Source of the DNA: Turritopsis dohrnii
Lineage: Eukaryota; Cnidaria; Hydrozoa; Anthoathecata; Oceaniidae
Assembly (NCBI GenBank): GCA_027922465.2
Contig: BQMF02000004.1
Location: forward strand, 1,550,001 to 1,614,000
Reading direction: 5' to 3'
DNA length: 64,000 bases
A model generated the notes under the pieces. That model saw only the letters and a list, made by a program, of their open reading frames with translations, ran no database searches and was not told the origin of the DNA. Each line of letters begins with the position of its first letter. Position 1 is the first letter of the stretch. This document shows positions 32,341-44,000 of the stretch, one piece after another. The position numbers and the translations under genes are program-made.

Positions 32341-32893
32341 CAGTGGAACCTCTATTAATGGTCACCTCCATACATCGGTCACCTCCTGATAAGCGGCCAG
32401 AAAAAGAAGTCCCTGCCGAATTTATTGTCAAACTCTCATAAAAAAACCTCCATACATCGGTCACCTCCAATCAACGGCCAAACGGCCACTTTCTATTGTC
32501 CCAATGTCTAATTTTACCTCTATTAACGGTCAAAAAAAATCTTTATGCAAGCAAATGAGAGGAAAAATAAAAAAAATTGTTGATTATTGATTATGATTAT
32601 TTACAAAAATAAAGTCAAGCAGCCTTATCTGTTGTAGATGATTTGAACAACTTTTGTGAAGCACTTATAGTAAGTGCTTTGAATATTATCACACTGCGAC
32701 TTGAATCACTTAGGCTCAATAATGTTGTGTTTATTTTGATCACAAATCATTCTTTATGCCCCTTCCAACTTTCCCGATCAGCCTTTTTGATAAAAAAAGT
32801 ATATTCATATGAAACCTCCATACATCGGTCACCTCTAATGCAACGGCCATTAAGCTGGGTCCCACAAAGTGACCGCTATTAGAGGTTCCACTG
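32341..32893. mobile_element. Pogo/Tigger-type MITE
   Basis: 553 bp flanked by TA (32339-32340 and 32894-32895). The inverted ends CAGTGGAACCTCTATTA are typical of pogo/Tigger elements. Inside both ends are repeats of CATACATCGGTCACCTC. The centre near 32636-32690 keeps a short plus-strand coding trace (DDLNNFCEA), so it is an internally deleted derivative. Confidence 0.8.
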
Positions 32894-32949
32894 TAGTTTT
32901 GTTTTCATAAAATCCGTATACAAAGATTTATTTAATATAAAAACACAAA

Positions 32950-35900
32950 ATTAAAACACAGAAATTAAATTTTGATGTCAGATGAAATCTCGCAGTCTAT
33001 TGCGTCGTTGTTGAGTGACTGCACCAATGTATCTTCGCACCATGTCTTTCGTGTACCCCTCACACAGATCACGAACGATTTGATGAGAGCAAAGGAAACT
33101 TTGCGTCGAATCCACTGGGCGATATTGTTCACTGGTTGTTTTCGTTTCTCTGCGATCAGTTTGATCAACCTCTTGTAGAATGCATAACATTCTCGTCCCA
33201 TACTAACCCATTGCACTAAATACGAGAAGGGTAAACGAACCCTGCCCTACCATTTGAATTCTTTCATTGTAGGAATTTTTCTTTTCTTTCTCGTTGATCT
33301 CGTACGTCTTTTTGAGGTCCATCCTCTCATACCTTCCGGCTATTGGATTAAAAACCCTTACATCTAAAAATGCTTTCTGACCGGGAGTCCAGAATCCTCT
33401 TGCGGAGACGTCAAGTCTTGCTTAATCTTTCTTTGAATTCTTCTCCTGTGCGTGGGTGCAGTAATGGCTCGACTTTGACGTCAGTACAAACTTCCTGCAA
33501 CAATTTCGCAGTTGTGTCGCGTAGTTTGTTGTGACGCTGTGTTATGAAGCCACCTTTCTTGCAGGATAACGCATGTTGCAAGCTGAAAGGGGCTCCACAT
33601 CCGCATTTTTCTGGTAGACGGGAAAGACTGTGGCCATACCGAATCTTGATGAGATCCCAGAACGATTGTTTGTCGAGTTGCAAACCTTCGTCAGTCAGTG
33701 GTAGCGTTGTTAGCCAAAGTGAAGCTCCTTTTTCACTGCTGATGTCGAGAAGCTTTCTCCATTCGTCGCTGATGGAATTGCGAATCTTCTTGAGTGTTTC
33801 TTTCCATCTTTTGTTGCTTTATCATTCTTTTCACATCTTTAGTCTTTTTATCAGTTACGCTACTTTGTCGGTTTTGTGCGATGATGTCATCTTGAAGTTG
33901 CTTCGTAATTTCAAACGAGTTTTGAAATTCTATCTTAGCAAGTTCCTCAAAAATTGGAATTCCCAAGCCTCCCATATTTGGTGGTAAGGAGAATAGCTTC
34001 CTCTCAATCCCTGTTGGAATGATTCCACCAGTCAGTGCAGGAATGAGCATTGTCGTGACCAATTCGTCAACTCTTTTTAGTGCTTCTGACGTATCGGGAA
34101 TGGTTCGCATGCACTAGGCTTATGCCTGTATCCAGAGATAAAGCATGTATAGGCATGTTGTGGAGCAACCTCTGCAATTTTAGAAAGTGTTGTCAGTTCG
34201 TCGACCCATTTATCAATCCTTCCATGCAGGAATTCCTCTCGATAGCTTTCTGAACCTATTGTTGCACCAAGATGCCTTTTTCCTTCTGTCGAGATCTTCA
34301 CACCGCTTCCAGCAAAGACTTGTCTTGCATATTAAAGATGTTCTGTCTTGACAATTAGCCATGTTTTGGTTGCTTGTTGAAAACATCCGTATTTTGGACC
34401 TTTTTGTTCGATGAAGTCCCATATCTTTTTCAAGCTATCAATTGTTCCAGCACCAAACATATCATCAGCGTAGCTAGCCGATTTGGTGTTTGATTTTGAC
34501 TGTTCCAGGAAATCAACAGCCTGGAGGATTAACGGGATTGTTGCAATTGCATATACAAACATTGCTATGGGGTCGCCTTGTGTTGTTCCCTCGGTAGACT
34601 TCAATTCCACCCACCGATAACGAACAATCTTGATTCTGCTTTATAACAATTTTCGACGTAGTTAGAAATGGAAGGGCAGATGATCTTGACATTGTGCAGA
34701 AAAACATTCCGGTTTACGTTATTGAAAGCATTGGCTGCGTCAACGAGCATTACAGCTTCTGTTTTCACTTTGTTCGAATATACAACGCACAGCATGATTC
34801 GCTGCCACGCACCCTGCATCTTGCCCTGCACAAACTTGTAAAGAGCCTATAGAGTTTTTTATGTCTGGTTTAAGTGTTCTCGCTATCGTTTTTCCGATTA
34901 TTCTCCTCAGCACTTCTCCGACTCCTATTGGTCTCACGCCTGGAGCTTTGTTTAATGGAATTAACCGACAAACCATCAGTGCTTCGAGCGAAGTCGAAGA
35001 GTGTTGTTCCGTACATAATGTCTTTTCTAATGTTGCAATTGCTCCACATAAATCAATTGACTCACTATGGAAACTGTTCGATGTCAGGATATGTTTCCAT
35101 CCGTCACCATCAAGACCAGAGGGTCCTGATCCACCCTTCGTTTTCAGAGCTGATTGGCGAATGAAGTCTGCTGTTATTTCCTCGAATCGTATCGGGTGGA
35201 TTTTTATCGGTGTGTCTGTCAAAAGTACATCTTCATGTGCTTCTCTTGCGGATGGGTGTTTTTCTCGTAGTTGATGTAACGTCTCTTCGTTGAGTGGAAG
35301 TATACCGTTTTCCATATTGTTACTTAAGAGTTTTATTGCACCGTTAATGTTACCCTTTGACATTTTCTCCACAAATTGTTTTGAGATGTCTGCAATTGAT
35401 TTTCGCGAGTGATTTGACTTTAATTGAGCTTGGATTGTTTCACCCTCTTCAATGAGATCGGCTATGCAACCATGTTCCCATAGAAGTAATCGTCTTTTTA
35501 ATGCTGCTGCATGATCTTTACTTTTCGAAGTTCGAGACGGCTTTTGAAGAAGCAAACGGGCATAACCATTATCTCTTTTAAAGAAATTTCTCTCATGGGA
35601 GTATCGTCGATGAAATGATTAAGCAGTCACGTAGTTTCTTTAATGTATTTCTTCCCCGCATTACAGGACGGAAGCAATAACATGTTTCTTCGCCAGAATA
35701 CTATTCGTTCGTAAGCGAGTTCAAGGATGTTTGCAAATTCTATTTCGGACTTTTCTCCCCATACAAAGCGCGAAGAAGGAATCGATGCAGCCTCAGTTTT
35801 GTCAGTTGAATTGGTTGACATCAATGCAATAGCTTCTCGCTGCATTAGATCTTTCCCTTTTCTAAGCATCACAGGGCATTTTTTGATGTGTATTCGAAGT

Positions 35901-36130
35901 CCTTTTTCATTTTTAAGGATCTTGTGACATTCCAAACATTGCGAACGTAATGGCTCAATACATCGTTGCACCTGACATGGGCGTCGATTTGGGGCGTTTG
36001 GGTTACAGAATTGCTTGCGCCCTCTTTAACATACGTCTCCTTTATTTCATCGGTCGCATTCACTGGTATCGTTGTTTTAATCGTGGATTCTTCCATTTTT
36101 TATCTGTTCTCTGAATTCCGGAACTTCGTA
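32950..36130 (-). pseudogene. RLE-class non-LTR retroelement, frameshifted
   Basis: Minus-strand remnant. From its N terminus: a zinc finger near 35950-35870 (CLECHKILKNEKGLRIHIKK), RT from about 35555 to 34330 (GPSGLDGDGWKHIL, RPIGVGEVLRRI, SLQVCAGQDAG, AVMLVDAANAFNNVNR, STEGTTQGDPIAMFVYA, SYADDMFGAG), a CCHC motif near 33640 (CGCGAPFSLQHALSCKKGGF), and a restriction-like endonuclease near 33400-33230 (RLDVSARGFWTPGQKAFLDV). This order is that of the R2/NeSL-like superfamily. At least six frame changes make it inactive. Confidence 0.7.
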
Positions 36131-36449
36131 TATTTCCTGTTTCGAATTGGCGAGTATATGCAATTAATATGTGTGATCAATTCCAATTACAAGAGATAAA
36201 TCGAGTCTTGAAGCGTATCTTCAATTTCGTTTCGTTGAATTTTGACTTTTAGTATGAAGAAATGAATGTCTTGTTAACTAAGATCAATTTTTTTACTTCT
36301 TGTGATGATTTAGTTAACTTTTCCAGCTTCTTCTCGAAATCGGCTACGGAGCTACGGTTTTGCGTCCGCCATCTTCGGAAGCCATTGCATTCAACATAGA
36401 TTGTCAATATAAACCAAACGCTACTGTTTAAAAAAATTAAAATGAACTA

Positions 36450-37350
36450 CAGTGTGTCCCAGAAAATTTCAGTCTGAGATTTAAACAGCCTATAACTTTC
36501 ACACATACATCAAATTTCAGTGATTTTCATACTATTCGATAGGATTTCATTCAAGGATTTTAAAAATATATATATTGTTCTACAAATTTTTTATTTTGGA
36601 AACAATTAAGGATTTTCCCATGAAAATATAATTATTTTCTTAATGGTTAATGAACACATTTAACAAAAAGAACTATCACAGGTCATCACCAAAAACAATA
36701 AAAATTAAAGTGGTTGTAAATCACAAAAATCAAATCGACATGTCCCCCTATTTCTCTGAACATATCGATATGCCATTTCCTGAAAAGAGCGATGAATAAA
36801 ATTTTGATTTTGTCGAAGATCATTTGTTGCGTCAACAATTTTTCCTCTTAACTTCTTTAAATTCTATTTGTTTTAAGTATCCCAACAGAACAAAATCACA
36901 GGAGATTAAGTCTGGGGATCTGGGAGGGCACTCGATGCCATGATGCAACGCCACAAGTCGATCTTTAAACTTTTGCCCCAAAAGCCGCCGTACCAACAAA
37001 GTTGGGCGCGTGCACCATCTTGAATTCACCAGTTAACCCAAAATGATGATAAATTCTTGCAATAGCAGGAAATATGGTCCAATCATTTCTCCAATTTTAC
37101 AATGCCCAATCCAAACGTGAAGCATATCGCGTGAGTGATGCCTTTCAAACTTGAAATCTGGAGGGTTACTTTTCGGTGCATAGCATCGAGCATTTTGAGT
37201 GCTGGGATGACCATTCAAAGAAAACACGGCTTCATCCCCAATAATGAGCATGCTTAGAAATTTATTGTTTTGTGCATGGTGTACAAACCAACGACAGAAT
37301 ATTAACTGTCGACCATAATCGGCTGATTCCAGCTTTTGGACTTCCTGGAT
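36450..37350 (-). pseudogene. Mariner-like transposase remnant
   Basis: The left end at 36450 is CAGTGTGTCCCAGAAAATTTC next to TA. Minus-strand coding at 37251-37033 has GDEAVFSLNGHPSTQNARCY and HVWIGHCKIGEMIGPYFL, around the second catalytic aspartate. 37029-36832 has HHGIECPPRSPDLISCDFVL, the conserved PPRSPDL-x-x-x-DF motif with the third acidic residue. A frame break separates them. The other end is missing where the LINE tail at 37353 begins. Confidence 0.7.
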
Positions 37351-37352
37351 CC

Positions 37353-38475
37353 TTATTTATTTATTTACTTATTTATTTATTTATTTATTTATCATCAATA
37401 TTTATACAGGATAAAACATTTCAAAACATAAAACATTTCTACTTTTCAAATGTGTCCTGTTAAAAGAAAATATATATACATATGAAATAAATATCTACAA
37501 ATATAAATAATATTGTAAATATATAATTAATAAAAATTGTAAAAGAATATTCTAAAAGAATAAGAAAAACTGCACTAGGTTGGCAATAAAATGCAAAGAA
37601 AATGAAGGCAAATAGAACTCGATAGGGAGAAACAAATTATTATCATTATTATTTAAGATTACAAATTCACAGGCCATAGGCCTCTACGAATCGCTCTTTT
37701 CTTTAAACGATGAATCAAATCGTAGTGGATGATTCACCCAGTGTTCGTCCAATCTCTTTTTAAAAGTGTTTATATCATCAGCATCAACTAACTGCTTTGG
37801 TAAGTTATTCCATGTATTAACTGTCCGGTAGTAGAACGAGTTGTATTGCACACCTCTGACACCATCTGTCGGAAATGCATGTTCTAACTGGAACTTGTGA
37901 TGTCTAACCAAGCTAGATTTAGGTTTGAACGCTGAGCTTAGGCTTGATCGATCGTACACTTTGAAGTGTTTAAATAGCTCTATCATGTCACCTCTTGCTC
38001 TGCGAAATGCGAGTGTAGGTAGCGACAGTTGTACCAGTCGGTCTTCGTATGGCAAGTTCTTAATTCCATCGACGAATTTGTTGCCCTTCTTTGTACACCC
38101 TCAAGTTTATCGATATGCTTGCGTAGATGTGGTGACCAGGCTGGCTGGCAATGCTCGAGGTGTGGTCTTACAAACGTTACATACAACTGCCGAAGCAGGG
38201 ACTCCTCTAGGTAGGCGAAGCTGCGGCGTATCAAACCTATTATTGAATTAGCTTTTTGGACTTTGGTGTTAATGTGCTCGTCAAATTTCAAATCAGTATT
38301 CACAATAACCCCAAGATCTTTTTCCTCAAACACGTGTTCTAATTCAAAATTATTCAAAGTATACCTTTCCGTGTGTTGGATGTTTTCGATCTTGCCCAAT
38401 GTCAATACGTGGCACTTATCGGGATGAAAGCGCAATAACCACTTCCTGGACCATTCTTCCAGAAATGGACCTGAA
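37353..38475 (-). pseudogene. 5'-truncated LINE tail, minus strand
   Basis: Minus-strand frames 38435-37983 and 38055-37684 overlap and continue each other after one frameshift. Blocks: WLLRFHPDKCHVLTLGK, EKDLGVIVNTDLKFDEHI, LYVTFVRPHLEHCQPAWSPH, then LPTLAFRRARGDMIELFK and FYYRTVNTWNNLPKQLVDA, the C-terminal half of a jockey/CR1-like RT. The 3' end is a long TTTA repeat (37353-37390) preceded by the TGTATAAATATT motif. Confidence 0.8.
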
Positions 38476-38514
38476 ACATGATGTGAAAGTGTTTGGATGA
38501 AAAAAAGAAAAATA

Positions 38515-40090
38515 ATATTAAAAAATATGGCTACCTAGTTTATTCTTAAATTTAAAATAACTAGCCTCCTTTCGAATATTTAATGGAAGACTATTATAAA
38601 TACTAGCACCCATGTAGTAAAAACCATTTTTGGCCATCTGTAAACGTACTGTAGGTAGTTTCTGCGAATGAAAGTTTTTTCGTGTTACCCTCTCGTGATT
38701 GAGGAGCCTGAAGTAATTGTGGAAATTCGAACACGTTCTACCATCCATACATTTTCTTACAACACAACATGCATTTCTCTGTATGGTGTCATAAATGGGC
38801 TGTAAATTGTCGCTTCCTGTTACTGCTTTCGCACGTCTATCTAACGACAAAAGATTGTTCAACTGAGTCCTACACAAATTCACATTTATGATGGAATTGA
38901 AAATGATTATAGGCGTAGCCATCGTTTTGTTAACTTTCTCCGCAGTGGTGTCATCCATTTGTGATCGTAGTCTCGATAGTAAACGGAGCCTGCCTGAGGC
39001 TTTTTTGTAGATTGAATCAAATTATTTATTATTATTGAGAGTCAATTTTGAATCTACTGATCCAAGATATTTGTAGCATTTCGTGTCGTTAATTTCCACA
39101 AAATTGTATGATTAGGACATCTTTCCCTTGGCAATTTTCAACTTTTTACTCGTTCCAAAAAGCATCCATTCAGTCTTTTCTTTATTTAAGTTTACAACTA
39201 AGTCATTCTCCCAAAGATATGCTTCCACAAATCGGAGTTCTCGATTTAAAACACTTTCCAGGATGACAAAATCCTCACTAGAGAAATAAATTACTGTGTC
39301 ATCCGCAAATTGAATGACACTAGCTTTAAGTAAAACGCTACCAAAATCGTTGTAGAATATCAAAAATAATAAAGAGCCGAGTATTGACCCTTGAGGAGCG
39401 CCACACGTAACTGTTTGTGGATCAGATTTGATGTTATCAATGACTACTTCCTGCTTCCTGCCAAACAAATAGTCTGTAAACCAATCTAGTTCATTATTAA
39501 ATATACCATAGGATGACAGCTTCTCGATTAAAATCCTATGGCCAACTGTATCGAAGGCTTTTGATAAGTCCATAAAAACTGCAGCAACGTATTTGTTTTT
39601 ATCGACTTCCTTTCTGATGTTATCTAATAATAGACTTGCAGCTAAATCTGTTGATCTGAGACGACGATAACCAAATTGATATGACGATAATAAGTTGCTA
39701 CCCTCTAAATATTCAATAACTTGGTCATATACTGCTTTTTCTAAAATTTTCGAGATGACTGGTAATATAGAAATAGGTCGATAGTTATTTTTATCGTCAG
39801 TCGAACCCTTTTTGAAGATGGGCTTGATCAAAGCATGTTTCCACTCTCCAGGTATCATAGCAGTTTTAATCGATAAATTGATTATATGACAAAGCGGTCC
39901 TGCAATTTGCGTGGCACAGTCCGTGAGAAGTCCAGGCGGAAGATCGTCTACACCCGTCGCTTTGCTTCTTTTTAAATTTTTCAGTTCTTTTTCGACAAAG
40001 ATTTTAGAGACGTAATTGAGTCGAAGTAGTTTTTAACGTTGACCTTGTGGGATTTTTCCATACGAAATCTTTTAATCGAATTGATTTTTT
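38515..40090 (-). pseudogene. Second LINE fragment, RT to C terminus, minus strand
   Basis: Starts inside the RT near 40090-39860 (LKRSKATGVDDLPPGLLTDC) and runs through 39858-39112 with WKHALIKPIFKKGS, NYRPISILPVISKILEK, AAVFMDLSKAFDTV, CGAPQGSILGSLLF and IQFADDTVIYFSS (FADD active site). After a stop near 39025 it resumes at 38958 and ends ASIYNSLPLNIRKEAS. 5'-truncated. It is a different family from the LINE tail beside it. Confidence 0.8.
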
Positions 40091-40796
40091 CTTCAAATGT
40101 GAAGCGACGGACGCAAGAAAGAAACACAAAGAATTGACTTTAAGATGTCACCCCGTAAGATGTGATTTTGACAAACCATGAGTGTTTCTTCTACATGATG
40201 ATTGACGCTCGCCAAGCAACCGTTGAACTCTTTGAATATGTTGGTTCGTATGTACTGTCTTTCTCCTACCACTTCTTTCCTTATTTACATTTAAACTTAT
40301 TCTATCAACGTGATATTTTCGGATGTTGTGCTGAATTGTGCTCTTTGCCGGTAGATTTCTTCCTGGAAAAGCTTGGAGAATGTGTTCTTGGACAGCAAAA
40401 TAACACCTTGTTCCGTAGTATTTTTTGCAACAAAAACACGTTGTTCTTTTCTAAGCTGAACCATGACATTTTATCTCGTGAAAAACACTTTTAAAGCCAA
40501 ATTTAGTTTAATTAGTTACCTGGGGAATATTTTTATCATAATATGCTGTACAAAACTTTAAAATTCTAAATTTTAAATACAAGTGCATGAACAGAATTGT
40601 AAAAACCAAGACCAGCATTGTTATGAGTAAAGGTCTCCGTGGTTTAGTAAACATATTATCATGAATTACGTAAGGTATAAAGTAGCTTTTAAAATGCTGC
40701 ATACGCGTGAATAACTAGCAAAATATTTTGTGAACGATTATAGGAAACATGAAAGAAGAAAAAAGCTTCATGTATAGGACACAGATGCTGGATACA
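40091..40796. other. 3' flank of gene B
   Basis: Immediately downstream of the gene B stop codon. Probably contains its 3' UTR, but no good AATAAA signal was seen. A hydrophobic open frame at 40702-40508 (minus) is not supported by any other feature. Confidence 0.35.
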
Positions 40797-41095
40797 TTAA
40801 CAGTCTGATGTCAGAGTTCTATCTTCATGGGATGCGTAAATTTCCCTTTCCGTGAACTCCAGGCTTGAGTAATGTGGCTGGAACTCTATATTATACGCGT
40901 CATTTTCACAACTGTCAGGATTTGGTGAAACGACATCGGGATAATCATAAACACCTGCCGCTGCAAGGTTTTCTTCGTTAGGATTCTTGGTGCGATATTT
41001 ACATCTCCTAACGCACATTTTAAGCACCAGAAACACCACTATTACCACAACAATCGGAATGGTAATTGATGCAGTGACATCATTGATGCTTTTAC
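40797..41095 (-). CDS. Gene B exon 15: transmembrane segment and tyrosine-rich tail
   Basis: After KSINDVTAS comes a single hydrophobic span (ITIPIVVVIVVFLVLKM) and a basic stop-transfer sequence (CVRRCKYRTK). The cytoplasmic tail holds five tyrosines in four clusters: GVYDYPDVV, NDAYNIEF, PHYSSLEF and REIYASHE. YPDV and YSSL fit the YxxPhi pattern used by SH2 ligands or AP-2 sorting; their spacing (about 20 residues) is too wide for a classical ITAM. Ends DRTLTSDC and a TAA. Confidence 0.8.
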
Positions 41096-44000
41096 CTGGT
41101 TAATAATGGTTTGAAATGGTTATGAAATATATATCTTTTAATTTTCAGAGAAAGATACACAGATTGTTTTAAGATTTCTACGTAATTAACAGCATACCAT
41201 CGAACCCATTGTCCACTTTGTCTTCATTACGAACACAACAAGCATACGAGAGCCAATCAGGTAAATTCATACAATCTTCGTTTTCATGACAGTAAGTACC
41301 ACTGCTGGTACATTCGTTGAAATCTATTGTGATGTATACAGAGAGAAATATAAGGATATATAATGACTTCCCAGCTTGCTCATCAATTCAAGTGTACTTG
41401 AAATTTGATGGCTCTTAAATCTCATCACGTTTATTAACGTTTCTTTAAGCCACAATTTGACCACGAAAGCCACACACAAATAAAAGTAATCGTTTACAGA
41501 GTACACAGTTGAGATAAATGCACAGGTTATTTGAAATTAACTGTAGTGAAAAGCCTCTTTCTTCAAATATCGTTTTGTTTAAATAAGTCATAATGAAATA
41601 TCTGTTCACAAAATGTTTTTCCTCTTCTCTCAAGTCTAATGTGAACACAAATCTTAAAAATATCGATTTCAGTTGCTAAGAAATAACTTAAGTATTAGTT
41701 TCCATAAAGTGTGAACTAACTATGCAAGCACAACTTCAATACAAAATAACATCCCAATAAAAAATTTCGTTTTCCATTGGATTTATTTATTAAAATTTAT
41801 TAATTATTTATTAATTTATTTCAATGTATCTCAATGTTCGACTTGAATTTCGAAATCAATTTTTTTGCTAGGAAAATCACTAGGATCTCTGCATTTACAT
41901 GAACGTAGGACAAGTGCCTTTGATGATACCCCAACTTTAACTAAGCATATCTGCTTTCTCCGATTTACAGTCATAATGTTACTCATACTTAAGATCACAT
42001 TGATTTCTGTTTAAAAGTCAATAATTTGTAAACTGTTTCTATTTGAAGTATTTACCCGTTATTTTGAGAGTAGACGTAACCAGTTTCGCTTGAAATAGTG
42101 CATCTGTTTCAAATAAATTGTTTTTGTTATCTGCAAAGACTTTTGTTAGGTTTTGTTCCATTTGGTGTGCCCTTGATGATTCATCTCCAGTAAAAGAAAT
42201 CAAACACTGAATTGACATGTCGGCACTAAAAAAATACATTAAACAAAGCAGTATGCACCAAAGCAGTCATTCTCAGTGTGAATTGAAAATTCCAGTGAAA
42301 AATGATAAAGTTATTTTTTCTTACACTGTTAATGACTGCTGCTCAATAACAAACATGGCGAATAGTTTTGACAACTAAATAACAATATTAACAATATGTT
42401 ATAAGTACTAGGCTATGCTCATGCACATAATGTTTTAAAGACAGCTTGTTAAAACCTAGTTTATAATTGGTGATAGTGACGTCAATAAAACAAAAATTAT
42501 GTCCTTACTCTCTCGCGTAAATTTTTCTCAAACGAATCACTTATTGCAGCAAACTGTTCTGGTGGCGTAAGTTTCCCATGAACGTGTACGTCAGAGAAAC
42601 GAAATGATAGCTCGATTGTTTTTCTGTCTGTTTGAAAAATACAATAATTGCACAGAGATAATGTAAAATTATTGATGCATTAAACTTTAAAAACTGCCTA
42701 AGTCTATTTACCTGAAATATTGTAACAATTAGGAATATCTAAATAAATAAAATTGAAAATTGAAGATAGACTAAAATTGAAAATTAATATTCCTGCAACA
42801 AATCTGGTAATCCTTGTTTCCTACCATTTACCTTTAACAAGTAGCGAAATTCTTTTCCGAAGCATATCGTCATTTTTATCAGTCAAGTCGCATTCATAGG
42901 AACCAGTATCGTTCTTCTGTGTGTTTAAAATCTGAATAGTGTATGTATTATTGCTAACATCGCATATCAAGCGATTCTTGTATTGATTCAGTTGTACTGA
43001 AGTGAAATAATGCCTTTCACCAACTGCAATTAAAATATTATCTTTTTTGCATTTAATTCTGATGGTATCAATACCACGCCATGTCAACGTCGCATTTTCT
43101 CCATTTCTTTTAAGGAAAGTCTCTTTGAGTGGCTCTAAAATATAATACTTATTTACGATGGCCCTGAAGGTTCATTCGTGAGCACAAAAAAATGTGCTAC
43201 GCATAAAACTTGTTGTGTTACGCATAAATGTTTGTGCTACGCATATACTTTTTTGTGCTACGCATAGAGTTTTTCTGTTACGCAAAATGTTTGTGATACG
43301 CATAAATTTTTGTGTTACGCGCATTTATTTTCTGTGTAAAGTGCTCTGCATTTATTTCGACCTCATTTCCATTCTGGTCTGTATATTGTTGACAATTATT
43401 GTTGCATTTTCATCCATGTGCATAATGATGGTGGATCACATGCTTACGAAGTGAACTACCACTACCTTCAAAAACTTCTTTTCTGATTATGTTAGTTATC
43501 TCTTCTCTATTTTCTTCATCTTTTTGAATCTCCTCCTAAGACCAAGCAGCCTAATTAAAAGCCTTTTCAACGTTGACAAGCTGATAACATGGTTGTGTTG
43601 GACAGCTAGAAAGGAGATGATTTCTACGTTTGTATAACTTTGGCCAAAATACAAAGTTACTAACGACTCTAGTGTTATTGGAGATGATGTAGATTGAATA
43701 ACGGACAAGTAATTTAACGCTGTACGTCGTTCCTCATCAATTCTTTGCTATGTTTTTAGCGTGCTTTTTTGCTTTTTGCACCATGTAACATTACACACTA
43801 AGTAGCATAAATTAAGGACCAGATATAGGTTGTTGATTTTTTTGCGCAAACAAACAAAAAACACAGACATGAAAAAAGTATTTGTGCAACAATGTAAAAA
43901 ATAACTGTGTAGCACAAAAATATCTGCGTAGAGAAAAGATTTATGCTTAACACAAAAAAGCTATGTGCAGCACAAAAAAATCTATGCGTAGGCCAAAATA

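Noticed and set aside
34861..35274. 137-residue plus-strand frame
   Set aside because: Shadow of the minus-strand RLE-class RT.
40508..40702. Hydrophobic minus-strand frame (possible alternative membrane exon of gene B)
   Set aside because: Lies after the gene B stop codon, has no clear splice acceptor or phase match, and AT-rich DNA often gives such frames.
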